The notes beneath the pieces were generated by a model. It was not told where the DNA came from. It did no database searches and saw only the letters and a program-made list of their open reading frames with translations. Positions 1 through 10,235 of a stretch of DNA of 64,000 nt are shown piece by piece. Position 1 is the stretch's first letter, and the number at the start of each line of letters is the position of its first letter. The translations under genes were made by a program, and so were the position numbers. Source of the DNA: Notamacropus eugenii (Eukaryota; Chordata; Mammalia; Diprotodontia; Macropodidae); assembly GCF_028372415.1 (NCBI RefSeq), contig NC_092874.1:334198651-334262650 (forward strand). Direction: 5' to 3'.

Positions 1-250
1 CTTGGTGACTCAATGGATAGAGTGCTGGTCCTGGAGTCAGGAAGAACTGAGTTCAAATCTGGTCTCAGACATTTACTAGCTGTGTAACCCTAGGCTAGTC
101 ATTTAACTTCCATTTGACTCAGCTTCCTCATCTGTAAAATGAGGATAATAATAGCACCTACCTACCAGAGTTGTGAATATCAAATGAGGTCATTTTAAAA
201 AGGGTGCCTGACGTATAATAGGTACTTAATAAAAACTTACTCCTTCCCTC
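1..250 (+). repeat. MIR/THER1-type CORE-SINE
   Basis: tRNA-like head (ggatagagtgctgg, ggagtcagg, gagttcaaatc), then the conserved core (ttactagctgtgt, ttcctcatctgtaaaatgagg) and a LINE2-like tail (taggtacttaataaa). About full length and diverged, so old. Confidence 0.85.
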
Positions 251-1240
251 TCCTTTTCTCTCTAGCCTAAAGAAAAGAGTTCAGGTCTGATCTTGGCTGT
301 CAGCTTGGGTACAATTCTCCCTCATCCTGGTGCATTTTACTGTAACTTTTTATACTCTCCAGTCAGGGATTTATAATATACATATTCATGTTAAATCAAA
401 CCCCACTGACTTACATTACATGTTTAACATTTGTTAAAGACCCTATGTCTATATTAACACATGCTCTGAACTGCTCAATCCAGACTACTGGCCAGGAGAC
501 ATTTTATCCCATGGGGCATACATGTTGGACATATCTTTTCTTGTTCCATCTTTAGCCAAACTCTGTCCCAGGGCTATTCCACTCAGGTCATTCAGAGCTG
601 ATGTGGCATAACGAAGACTGCCTATTACTAAGTGATACTTTAGGGTAATTTACATGATGTTTGCATTAGCTACAAGGGCCATGATGAAAGTATAAAGCAA
701 TTTGTTCACCCTTAAAGGAGCAAGAGCACTCATTTTGAGGACAAGAAATCCCACCTACCAAAGAAGCCTTCCAGAAGGTGGCAATAGTTCAGTAGGGGAA
801 GAAAGAATTACTTCCTGGGTACCGCAGTGCTTCAGTGGAAAGTCAGCCCAACAGTAGAGGACCACTTCCCTATGGGTGGTGACTTCTGAAACAGAATGGA
901 ACGTTAGTTTGGTCCAGATGGTGGTCTCAAGAAGCAATGAATAGCTGAGAGACTGATCCGAGAGAACCATGAAAGGTGTTTTGACTGGGATACAAACTTA
1001 GGAAGATAAATTACCTAGACATAGTCTTTTCTGCTCCCCCCCTTCTCCATTATCCACCCTGGCAATATGGGAATCTGGGAGGAGGTTATGCTACTACCTG
1101 TATAGGATATTCTTCGGTATCATTTATCTTGTCATTATGTTTAATTTATTACATGATTTTGCTTTGCATTCAAGTGTCATCTGGCTTAGACCAGTATAAA
1201 GTGCTCACTTGGTGACCTTTAGTTTTACATGGTTGTTGTG
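251..1240. other. unassigned intergenic sequence
   Basis: No gene, repeat head or tail recognised. The open frame of 71 codons near 755-970 has no features of a protein gene. Confidence 0.6.
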
Positions 1241-1640
1241 GAACGAGCTGAACCAGCTCTGAGAACCAAAAGATTAAAATTTCAGAGTGAGCATGTATAC
1301 CTCAGAAATATGCAAATGCTATAAATCAGGACCTGATTTATTGTTTTGTTGGTTGTCTAGACCAGTACTCCCCCAAAGGTCAAATTTAGCTCATGGCCTG
1401 TTTGTAGGCCCAATGAACTAAGAATGATTTTTACATTTTTAAAATAAAAGTTTATTGTACTTAAAAATGTAAAATCCATTCTTAGCTCATCAGCTGAAAA
1501 CAAGACTTGGCTCCAGGGCTGAAGTTTGCCTCTCCGTCTAGATTTAAGAAAGTAATGGAGAAAATATCAATAATGCAGATTAAATTTAGAAGTGTGGCAT
1601 ACATACATCCCCTTACCCAAGCTGGTTGCTAAACATTTAC
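1241..1640 (+). repeat. unnamed interspersed repeat, copy A (split by a hAT element)
   Basis: Sequence at 1320-1362 and 1544-1640 matches segments at 44,075-44,200 and 60,930-61,100. Shared parts are a tattgttttgttg...ctagac block, a ggagaaaatatcaa...gcagattaaa block and an acatttaccagca block. I do not recognise the family. The copy is interrupted at 1363-1535. Confidence 0.6.
1363..1535. mobile_element. short non-autonomous hAT-like DNA transposon
   Basis: About 173 bp, largely self-complementary: ctaagaatg at 1420 pairs with cattcttag at 1475-1490 through an A/T-rich centre. Flanked by an 8-bp duplication, gtctagac at 1355-1362 and gtctagat at 1536-1543, the TSD length of hAT transposases. 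Two related copies of the host repeat in this window lack it. Confidence 0.65.
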
Positions 1641-2034
1641 CAGCACTGCCCCCCAGCACTGTCTTTGAACAGCCAACTAGCGCCATATATGCCATGAACT
1701 TGGGTATAGCTGAGGAACTCAAGTGACATTTGCAGTATCTTTCATATTTGCCCTTTTCCCTCCCTTTCTAAGATCACTCCTCTAACCTAAATTCATGTTA
1801 GAATTATCATAAAATAGGATCAATCATAGCTGGTTTCCCTTAGCTTAGCTCCCATAGCTTAGTTCCTTCTAGAATTTCTGATGGTGGAAGGTGCGTTAAG
1901 TCTCCTAAAATGCTACTTTTCTAACATCACTTGTAAATAACCTACTATCATTCTCTATTGCCTATCATATCATTGGTCAGATCTAGTATCTGAGGACTTC
2001 TATAAGTGATTCAATCCAACCTATCAATCTTGTA
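1641..2034. other. unassigned sequence
   Basis: Nothing recognised. Confidence 0.5.
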
Positions 2035-2280
2035 ATCAATCAGTCAGTCATATAAACATTTGTAAGCATTCATGTGCCAGGCATTGTGCTAAGTGCTAGA
2101 GGGGTAGAAAGGGGCAAAAATAGATCTTATTCTCAAAGAACTGACATTCTAATGAAGGAATTATAAGTAAAGGAATAGGTACACACAAAGGGGGAAGGTT
2201 CAAGTTGCTGGAGGAAAGGGAGGGGACTGGTGGTGGTGGTGGTGGTGGTAAGGATTTGGAAAGCCCTCAAGCAGAATAGT
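2035..2280 (-). repeat. L2 3' end fragment with (GGT)7
   Basis: Antisense L2 3' end: caggcattgtgctaagtgct and ctgacattctaatgaagg match the conserved L2 tail read backwards. A GGT run lies at 2229-2249. Confidence 0.65.
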
Positions 2281-2282
2281 CT

Positions 2283-2745
2283 TTTTTAATAGTATTTAAT
2301 TTTTTTCCAATTACACATAAAGATAATTTTTAATATTCATTTTTAATAGAATTTTGAGTTCCGAATTTTCTCTCTTTTTCCTTCCCATTCTCCTCCCTAA
2401 AATGGCAAGCAGTTTGATATAGGTTATATATGCGCAATCATGTAAAACATATTTCCATATTAGTCATATTATGAAAGAAGAAATAGACCAAAAAGGAGAA
2501 AATAAAACTGAAAAAATAAAGAAGTGAAAATAGTATGTTTCTATCTGAATTTAGACTCCATCAATTCTTTCTCTGGATGTGATAGCATTTTCCATCAGGA
2601 GTCCTTTCTAATTGTCTCGGACCATTGAGTTGCTGAGAAGAGCTAAGTCATTCATAGTTGATCATCACACAATATTGCTGTATAATATTTTCCTGGTCCT
2701 GCTCACTTCACTTTGCATCAGTTCATATAAGTCTTTCCAGTGAAC
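2283..2745 (-). mobile_element. L1 3' end (3'UTR plus ORF2 end)
   Basis: Antisense of the marsupial L1 3' end: ttcatttttaatagaattttgag, ttctttctctggatgtgatag, then ORF2 C-terminal sequence around 2700-2742 (cactttgcatcagttcatat). 5' truncated. Confidence 0.8.
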
Positions 2746-2974
2746 CCTTCTTTCCAAAAAAAAAAAAAAGGGTTTCTTTAAACTAAGTCAACACACACTG
2801 CCACCAAACGTAATATATGCCATGTTTCCTATCTATAGTCTCCCACCTCATTAAGGAAAGGTGAGAAGCTGAATCATTCAATTTTGTACCTAATTACACT
2901 TTGTTTCCTTTTCTAATTGTCTCATATTCTTATGTTATCTTCTTAACTAGTTTGTAAGTTTTTAATCTAAGAAG

Positions 2975-3188
2975 GTTAGCACTTTTTGGTTTGCAAAGTG
3001 TTTTATAAAGAATATTCCACTTAATCCTCATAGCAACCCTGGGAGGGTGGCCTTATTATTATACCCTTTTATGGATGAGGAAACTGGAACACTGGGAAGT
3101 TAAAATGACTTGACTAGAGTTAGTATCTCAGGCAGGATTTGAACTCAGGCTAAGTCCAGTGTTCTATGCATCGTGCCACCTAGCTAAT
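2975..3188 (-). repeat. MIR/THER1 SINE
   Basis: Reverse orientation: ggatgaggaaactgg, ggcaggatttgaactcagg and a degraded tRNA-like head (gtgccacctagct). Confidence 0.85.
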
Positions 3189-3189
3189 T

Positions 3190-3510
3190 AAACCACTTAA
3201 AGTTGTTTCAAAATTCATTAATTTTTCTGGTGAACTGTTTAAAAAGTTAAAGTTAAAAGTCTTGATATAAAAGTTTGTAACTAGAATATAACTCTGGAAG
3301 ACAGAAAGCTATTTGAAAAGACCCCAAAAGACTAGACTGGTTGATAAGGAAGACTGTGATTTCTAAGGAGTCAACAGCTAGAAAGTTGTCTGAATTGCGT
3401 ACTGATCCTTTCTCTCTTCTAAGAGGAAAATGCAACATTTTCCCTTACGATGGAGAAGAAAATAAGCCATCAGTGATGAAGGTCCATACTACCATCATAA
3501 AGATGTATCT
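3190..3510. other. unassigned sequence
   Basis: Nothing recognised. Confidence 0.5.
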
Positions 3511-3514
3511 TTGA

Positions 3515-3689
3515 GACTGTAATTTCATAGAATTATAGAGCTGGACATGATCTTAGAAGTCATTGAGTTCAACACACTCATGTCACACAGATGAGCAAAT
3601 TGAGACCCAGACTGGAAAAAGTGACTTTTCCAGGTCACAAAACTATTTAGTGGTACAGTTAGAATTAGAATCTCCGCTATCTCCCTATC

Positions 3690-3690
<1 letters not shown>
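3515..3690 (-). repeat. MIR3-like SINE
   Basis: Starts with the typical reverse MIR3 phrase (catagaattatagagctgga) followed by an eroded gatgagcaaattgagac and the head region. Confidence 0.65.
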
Positions 3691-3691
<1 letters not shown>

Positions 3692-3730
<39 letters not shown>

Positions 3731-3780
3731 TGGCTGTGTGTATGTATGTATGTGTGTGTGCACATGCGTACATGTGTGTG
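3692..3780. repeat. (GT)n microsatellite
   Basis: Pure GT from 3692 to about 3726, then interrupted GT/GTAT to 3780. All open frames here are repeat artefacts. Confidence 0.95.
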
Positions 3781-4217
3781 TTTTCTCTGTGCTCCTCCAC
3801 TGCCTCCTTTTTCAGGTTCTACACCATGAAGAAAGACAGAAAAGAATAATTCTTTCTTTTTTTCCTCTTTTCCAAGTAGTTCTTTCTCAGGTAACAGAGT
3901 CAGGGAAAAACCTGAGGTAGTGAATAGATCCAGTGATTCAGAAGGAACCTTCTGACTAAATCCAAAAAGAAATTATGGGGATAAAGTTTGTCCTAAAAAA
4001 AAAAAAAACAACTATGGGAATGGCACTAACTCCTCAAGAAACTTGAAAACTAGAGCAGAAATAAATTACAGGATTTCAAGACTGAACTGAACTGGATGAG
4101 AGTCAAAAGTCAACTTCTCGTTAAATTTGTGAAGGGGAAGATTAAAAAATGATTATAAATCAAGTAGTTACGACATGATGATAATACCAACTCAAGCTTA
4201 GATGTTTATTTTTTAAA
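3781..4217. other. unassigned sequence
   Basis: Nothing recognised apart from a 14-A run near 3996. Confidence 0.5.
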
Positions 4218-5160
4218 ATAATAATGATGATAGCTAGCATTTCTATAGTGTTTTAAGGTTTGTGAAGTTCTTTATAAGTATTGTCTCATTCAGTTCTCAT
4301 AACAGGTCTAGGTTGTTATTGTTTCTTCATTTAGTTGTGTCTAACTCTTTGTGACCCTATGAACCACAGTACAGCAGCCCCTCCTATGCTCCAGTCGTTC
4401 CCAAAGTCTGTCCAAGCTCCTGTTCATTGCTTCTGTGACATTATCTAACCATCTCATCCTCTGCCAATCCCTTCTCCTTTTGCCTCCAGTCTTTCCCAAT
4501 ATCGGTGTCTTTTCCAATGAGTCCCGTTTTCTCATTACGTGGTCAAAGTAACTAAGCTTCAGCTTCAGTATTTGTCTTTCCAATGAATAGCCTGAATTAA
4601 TTTCTTTAAGTATTGACTGATTTGTCCTCCTTGCTGTCCAAGGGACTCTCAGAAGTCTTCTCTAGCACAATTTGAAAGTGTTGACTCTGTAGTGCTCAGT
4701 TTTCTTTAGAGTTCAACTCACAGACAAATATTACTACTGGAAAAACTCTGTCTGAATGTAGAATTTCAGAGAATAGCAAGGAGAGATAAGAAGACTTTCT
4801 TAAATGGCTAATGTAAATAAATAAAAAACAATAGAATGGGAAAGATAAGAGATCTCTTCAGGAAAATTAGAGATATCAAGGGAACATTTTGTGTAAAAAA
4901 AATGAACATGATAAAAGACAAAAATGATAGAAACTTAATAGAAGTAGAAGAGATTAAGAAGAGGTATATTGGTATACAGAACTATATAAGAAAGATAGCT
5001 CTAGGAGGTAGGTGCTATTATATAATCCCCATTTTACGGAGAAGAAAACTGAGGCTGAGAGAAGTTAAATGACTTGATGAGGATTACACAGCTAGTAAGT
5101 GAGGCTGGATTTGAATTCGTCTTCCTGACTCTAGGCTAATCACTCTTCAAACCTAGCTGC
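4218..5160 (-). repeat. MIR/THER1 SINE split by an RTE insertion
   Basis: Left half 4218-4312 (aaggtttgtgaagttctt, gtctcattcagttctcataac) and right half 5005-5160 (ggaggtaggtgctattat, ttttacggagaagaaaactga) join into one reverse MIR. The breakpoints carry a short duplication: gtctagg at 4306-4312 and ctctagg at 4999-5005. Confidence 0.75.
4313..4998 (-). mobile_element. BovB-like RTE LINE, 5' inverted (twin-priming layout)
   Basis: Positions 4313-4756 are the RTE 3' end in reverse. The - strand frame 4583-4341 encodes the RTE C-terminus (SLEKTPILGKTGGKRRRDWQ, then MRWLDNVTEAMNRSLDRL, VHRVTKS), close to ruminant BovB as I remember it. From about 4757 to 4998 the sequence is RTE again but in + orientation: the frame from 4836 reads MGKIRDLFRKIRDIKGTF and IKDKNDRNLIEVEEIKKR, a region upstream of the reverse transcriptase domain. 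The part between them is missing. Two blocks in opposite orientation inside one TSD is the twin-priming layout. No intact protein is encoded. Confidence 0.8.
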
Positions 5161-5164
5161 TTCT

Positions 5165-5880
5165 TGTGTCTATATTTCACCCCTAAATGAGGTGAATGTT
5201 CTTCAAGATTGTTATGTTCAGCAGACTTTTAAAAGAGTTATATTTTTAATGAAAAGATAATGGATACAAAATAATATGAATTTCTCTTTCATTCAGCCAC
5301 GTCTATGGCAGAAACCCTGCAGTTCCCCAGAGTGAATTTCTTGGCTTTGACCTCTGCCAACAGCTTCAAAACAAAGAGGTGCTAAGGGGAGAGAGGGTGG
5401 GTGGAAGGTAAAGACCTGTTCTCTTGGCTTAAGTGACACTCTACTCAATGAGAGGGCTTTTAGAAAAGAAATTTCACACCACGCACTTTCCTGATTGAGC
5501 CCTGCTGAATCCTGCACTTGTAAACAAGAGGTTGGCTCAGACCCTAAGGAGATTCTGACGAGCATACTGAGCCTTTCTGACATAGAAAACACCATTAGAC
5601 ATGCATAAGTGACCTGTAAAATATCCAGCTGGACCCAGGGGCAGTCAGCCTTTTGCTAATTCCCCCCAAGCAGATCTCAGGAAAAACATGGTTTAGGTTC
5701 ATTAGAAGTGATAATGGTTAATATGTGAAGAAAACACGTTGTGTTGAGGTCAGATCCTTGAGTGTAGTCACAGTGTTGTGATAGTGGGAAGAGGCAGAGA
5801 CAGGGAGAAATACCACCCAGAGGGGGAAGAGGGGTAGGGGAGGGAGATGGAAGAGTCATCCACTAAAATCTTGTCATTTT
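5165..5880. other. unassigned intergenic sequence
   Basis: No recognisable repeat or gene. The 100-codon reverse frame at 5595-5293 resembles no family I know. Confidence 0.5.
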
Positions 5881-5883
5881 TTT

Positions 5884-5945
5884 TCATGGGATCATAGATT
5901 TATAGTCGAAAGGGACCTTGGAAGTCATATAGTCCTTTGGTTCTC
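5884..5945 (-). repeat. MIR3-like fragment
   Basis: gggatcatagatttatagtc and gggaccttggaagtcat match the 3' end of MIR3 read in reverse. The following 5946-6170 is unassigned; its ggttctcaaactttt phrase could be a hAT-Charlie relic. Confidence 0.55.
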
Positions 5946-6170
5946 AAACTTTTTACTGTCAGGATCCTTGAGATCAGTCCTCCTCCTCCTTTTAAGGACA
6001 CATTGTAGTAGGCATGACGATTTTCATCTGGAATTTCAGACTGGAAAACACATTTCCTACTACCTCTAGTAACATATCCTCCTTTGTGAAATTTCCCAAG
6101 ATGACCAGGAATCCATGCTGGTTTTTCCTGCCTTATATTGTTCTATAATGATTTTATGTGTGTTAATTCT

Positions 6171-6292
6171 GTCTTTCCAGGTGGATTATCAATTTCCCAA
6201 AGACAAAGAACATAACTTATAGTTTTGTATTCTTTTGTATATCTTCATAGTAGCTTGCTCCCACATATACTCAATAAATAAGATTATAAAGA
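6171..6292 (+). repeat. L2 3' tail fragment
   Basis: ttgtattcttttgtatatc and ctcccacatatactcaataaata resemble the L2 3' tail in forward orientation. Confidence 0.45.
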
Positions 6293-6299
6293 ACAGTGC

Positions 6300-6425
6300 A
6301 AGCAATGGATGGTAAATCTAGGGAAGGACTTCAGAGGCCATTTAATTTAACCCCTTCATTTTACATATATGGAAACTGAGACCCGGGGAGGTTAATTGTC
6401 TTAATTTGTACTGATGAACTGGTGG
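6300..6425 (-). repeat. MIR3-like fragment
   Basis: aaggacttcagaggccattt, ccccttcattttaca and ggaaactgagacccggggag are MIR3 phrases in reverse. Confidence 0.6.
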
Positions 6426-6429
6426 CAGA

Positions 6430-7195
6430 GGTATTAATCAGTCCACTCAATCTGGTAAACAATTTGGAACCATACCGTGAAAATTATTAAAGTGCATACT
6501 TTTCAACCTGGTGTATTAATCAATAGGCATATACTCCAGAAATGTCAAAGATAGAAGGTAAGTGGCAAGAAGGTAAGTGGTAAGTGTAGCAGCACAGTTT
6601 TTCTTGTGACAAAGAACCAAAGAAACAAAGCAGGTGCCCCTCATTTGGGAAATGACTGAACAAATTATTGACTATAAATGTAATAGAATATCATTGAGTG
6701 ATAAGGAATGACAAAAAGGATAGATTCAGAAAAGGAAGACGTGAAATGAAATAGAGTGAAGTGAGTTTGAAAGCAATGTATACAGTGACTATAATAAAGT
6801 AGAGGAAAACAGCTTTGAAAGGCTCAAGAACTATGGTCAACGTAAGGACTAATTATAACTCTAGAAGACTGAGGACGAAGCATGCTCTCCATCTCTTGAC
6901 AGAGAGGCAGAATGAGACGTACATTTCACACGATGGTGTGTTTGTTTTGCTTGATTATATTTATTTGTTACAAAGGGGACTGGAATTGGGAATGAATGGG
7001 TGGGTAGTGATAGCGATGCAAAGAAAGAAGAAAAGAAAGACTAGAAGTCCATAACACACTATAAAAACACACAGAAGAGAACAGAAATTCAGGAGATGTA
7101 GGTGAGCAGGATGGTGTTGGTATTATTGTGTTAAATAAACTTAATGTATATGTTCTGAAAAATTAAGAAATAATAAGTTAAAAATTAAAAAAGGA
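6430..7195 (+). mobile_element. L1 3' end, forward, old
   Basis: Degenerate ORF2 C-terminus and 3'UTR in sense: aaacaatttggaaccata, catttgggaaatgactgaac, aatagaatatcattgagtgat. 5' truncated, many changes. Confidence 0.7.
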
Positions 7196-7280
7196 AAAAT
7201 ATCATGGAGATTTGCAGTTTCATATATGACCCTCTTTTTTTCCGGCCTTCTTTGTATATGGAAATTTTCATGTTTGTTAA

Positions 7281-7530
7281 CAATGATAATAATACCTAGC
7301 ACTTATATGGTTCTTTAAGGCTGACAATGTGTTTTATCTGTGTCATTAAATTTGATTCTCACAACAACCCTGGGAGGAAGATGCTATTATTACTCCCCAT
7401 TTTACAGATGAAAAAGCTGAGAGTGAGAGAGGTTAAATGACATGTTCAGGGTCACATAGTAAGTGTCTGAGGCAGGATTTGAACTCAGATCTTCCTGACT
7501 CCAGACCTAGTACTCTATACTACCTAGCTA
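7281..7530 (-). repeat. MIR/THER1 SINE, near full length
   Basis: Complete reverse copy: ataataatacctagcactta, tgattctcacaacaaccctg, ttacagatgaaaaagctgag, gaactcagatcttcctgact, then the head ending at ctacctagct. Confidence 0.9.
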
Positions 7531-7574
7531 AATAAAATTAATTGTTTAAAAAACTAATAAAAACTCAGGATTTT

Positions 7575-8015
7575 TTTCTTTGTAAATAGTATTTTATTTT
7601 TTCCAATTATATATAAAAATAGTTTTCAACATTCATTTTTATTAGATTTTGAGTTCCAAATTTTTTTCTCCCTCCTTTCTTCTCTTCTCCCTTCTCCAAT
7701 TTGGTATGTTATAAATGTACAATCATGCTAGACATATGTTAAACCTCAGTCATGTTGTGAAAGAAGAAATAGAAGAAAAGGGGAAAATCATGCACAAGAA
7801 AAGCCCCAAAACAAAAAAAAGTGAAAATAGTATTCTTTGATCTGTATTCAGACTCCATAGTTTTTTCTCTTGATGTGAATAGCGTTTTCCATCATGAGTC
7901 TTTTGGAATTGTCTTGGATTGATGTATTGCTGAGAAGAGCTAAGTCTACCATCACCGATCATTGGACAATGTTGCTGTAACTGTGTACAATGTTCTCCCT
8001 AACTCAGCACTTACC
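7575..8015 (-). mobile_element. L1 3' end
   Basis: ttcattttattagatttt-like start, then ttttccatcatgagtctttt and the ORF2 end (tgtgtacaatgttctccct). Same 3'UTR type as 2283-2745. Confidence 0.8.
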
Positions 8016-8023
8016 TCTATAGT

Positions 8024-8268
8024 CCATTTTTGTTGTTACTGTTCAGTTGTTTCAGTTGTGTTTACTCTTTGTGACCCCATTTGGGATTTTCCAGAGATAC
8101 TAGAGTGGTTCCCCATTTCCTTCAACTCATTTTATAGATGAGGAAACTGAGGCAAGCACGATTAAGTGACTTGCCCAGTCAGCTAGTAAGTGTCTGAAGG
8201 TGGATTTGAAGTCTGGTCTTCTGGTTTTCTTGATTCCTAGCCTAGCACACTATCCAGTGTATTACCTG
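8024..8268 (-). repeat. MAR1-type SINE with RTE tail
   Basis: Reads as the reverse of a tRNA-derived SINE whose 3' tail is shared with RTE: ttgttactgttcagttg, ctctttgtgaccccatttgg, then gatgaggaaactgaggcaag and ggatttgaagtctggtcttc. Confidence 0.85.
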
Positions 8269-8279
8269 ACCATGTGTTC

Positions 8280-8398
8280 ATTTATATCTGTATATATATC
8301 TATATACACATACATACCTACATATAAATGTATATATGTGTGTATGTACACACACATGTGTATGTGTATTTATATGTGTGTACATACATATACACTGT
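8280..8398. repeat. TA/TG/CA-rich simple repeat
   Basis: Alternating purine-pyrimidine tract of tatatc, acatacatac and gtgtatgt units. Confidence 0.85.
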
Positions 8399-8399
8399 C

Positions 8400-9050
8400 A
8401 CGATTGAAATAGAGGTAAACTGAGGTACAAAGTTTCCAACATCAGTTTAGAATTAATTTGAATTTCTCAACACTCTGCCTCTTCCTCTCCCTCCTAACTT
8501 CTCATTTAAATATTAATCACCAAGCAGTGAACTGGACATTCTCTTCTCTGATCAGGGTATAAGACTGTCCTGTTCCCTAAAAGTCAGAGAGAATAATTGC
8601 TACAGTGCTCGGAAAAATAGCTCAGCCTTATTTTGGCTTTGCCTAAAAAATTACTTTCTCATCACAGGAAGACTTGGTGATGCTAGTGAGTGGTGGTAGA
8701 GAAAGAGCCAGAAGGGCAGTGGAAAAGCAGGAAAAGGCTGGAGGTCAGTCATCCAGAGATGCTCCATTTGGAAATATTCCTGAAAAGGTCAGCTTCTACA
8801 TCAACTGGGGTTTAATAAATGAGCCTTAAATGTCTGGATACTTCCTGCTAGTCATTAAAACCCAATGTAAACAGATCCAAGAATAAAGCCCAAACAAGGA
8901 ACATTAAATCATGAATAAATTTAATCTGCGTTGAGCTTGACTTCTAAAGGAATGTGAAACTTTTTGCAGATGTTTTAAGCTCTCTCCGCTCCCTTTATTT
9001 CATGCCAGATTAAAGTGTTCTGCATTTGGGAGGGGTGGAATAGTTAACAT
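8400..9050. other. unassigned intergenic sequence
   Basis: No recognised repeat or coding signal. Confidence 0.5.
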
Positions 9051-9054
9051 CCTA

Positions 9055-9225
9055 TTAAGATCATAGGATAATAAATCACAGATTTAAAGTTGGAAGGGAT
9101 CTCAAAGACCATTTAGTTCAGTCCCCAAATTTTATAAATGAGGAAACCAAAACCCAGAGAGGTGAATAGATAGTCAGTTCTAACTCCAAATCTAGCATCT
9201 TTTCTACTGTATCGCACTGCCTAAC
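9055..9225 (-). repeat. MIR3-like SINE
   Basis: ttaaagttggaagggatctc, aaatgaggaaaccaaaaccc and ctaactccaaatctagcatc follow the order of reverse MIR3. Confidence 0.75.
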
Positions 9226-9636
9226 TAAGATGTGTTCTTTCTTTCTTGTATTAATACTGATTCTTATCTTGTCCTTGATTCCAGAGTCCAAAGGTAAAAG
9301 ATACACAAGTAGGGAGAACAAGGAGCTTTAGTACTGATCAGAATAAAGTCCACAATTTTGTGGCTGGCAGATGTTAACGAGGAGTGGAGTGAGTATCAAA
9401 CATCTCTGACTATGTCTCTCCATGTGGAAGAAGCTAGAAGCCTACTCAAGGGGAGTCAGGATAACATGTACCTCAAGTACATGGATTGATCTTGTAGTAT
9501 ATATCAATATTCTGTAACTAGTTCTGGGTGGCTAACTGCCTGGTGAATAGGAGGCTTTTTGGCAATGGAGGCATTCAAAAATATTTGAGTTAGGTTTACA
9601 CATTCACTGACAGCATCTGGTGAAAGATGATGTCTA
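9226..9636. other. unassigned sequence
   Basis: Nothing recognised. Confidence 0.5.
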
Positions 9637-9885
9637 TGGTTTGTCCTTCATTGCCGAAGAAGACCATGCCATCAGAGAAATAATGACATGACTTGCACTT
9701 CACTTTTTTTTGAGTGAGGGAGGGCTGTGCAGGTCACCAGTCTCACTTCTCCTCCGGAGCTATCTGAATCCAGTGACCTAATATTTCTCAGGATGACTGG
9801 AGATGACCCAGGATGAGGCCATTGGGGTTAAATGACTTGCCCAAGGTCACACAGCTAGTGAGTGACAAGGGTCCGAGGTGAGAAA
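9637..9885. repeat. marsupial SINE-like repeat, copy 1
   Basis: Shares a long block with 46,827-47,015: tttgtcctt..., gaccatgacatcag-type motif, gagggagggctgtgcag, ctcctccggagctatctg, caggatgactggagatg. The right end carries a SINE core (ttaaatgacttgcccaaggt). Family name not known to me. Confidence 0.65.
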
Positions 9886-10025
9886 TGATATTATAAGGAG
9901 GTAGGTTTTTGGCCTTCCCTACCAAGAACAACATGTGAATACACTCCTGGATTCTTTGCTGGTCATAGAATTTGTTTGAATAATCATAGCATTGTCTCAG
10001 AATCTCAGTATTCTGAAGTCTAGGT

Positions 10026-10227
10026 CATGAATGGGAAACTCTAGCCTTGAGGCCATATGTGTCTCTCTGGGTCCTCAAGTGCAGCCCTTTAAGTTAATCT
10101 AAACTTCACAGAACAAGTCCTTTTACTAAGGGAATTTGTTCTGTGAAGTCTGAATTCAGTCAGTGGACCACACTTGAAGACCTAGAGGGCCACATGTGAC
10201 TCTGAGGCCGAAGGTTCTCTACCCTTG
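10026..10227. mobile_element. palindromic hAT-like element with 8-bp TSD
   Basis: About 202 bp with arms complementary over almost their whole length. The left arm begins catgaatgggaaactctagcc; the reverse complement of the right end begins caagggtagagaacc. Centre pairing is cttcacagaacaa with ttgttctgtgaag. Flanked by a perfect 8-bp repeat, gtctaggt, at 10,018-10,025 and 10,228-10,235. No coding capacity, so a non-autonomous element moved by a hAT transposase in trans. Confidence 0.85.
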
Positions 10228-10235
10228 GTCTAGGT

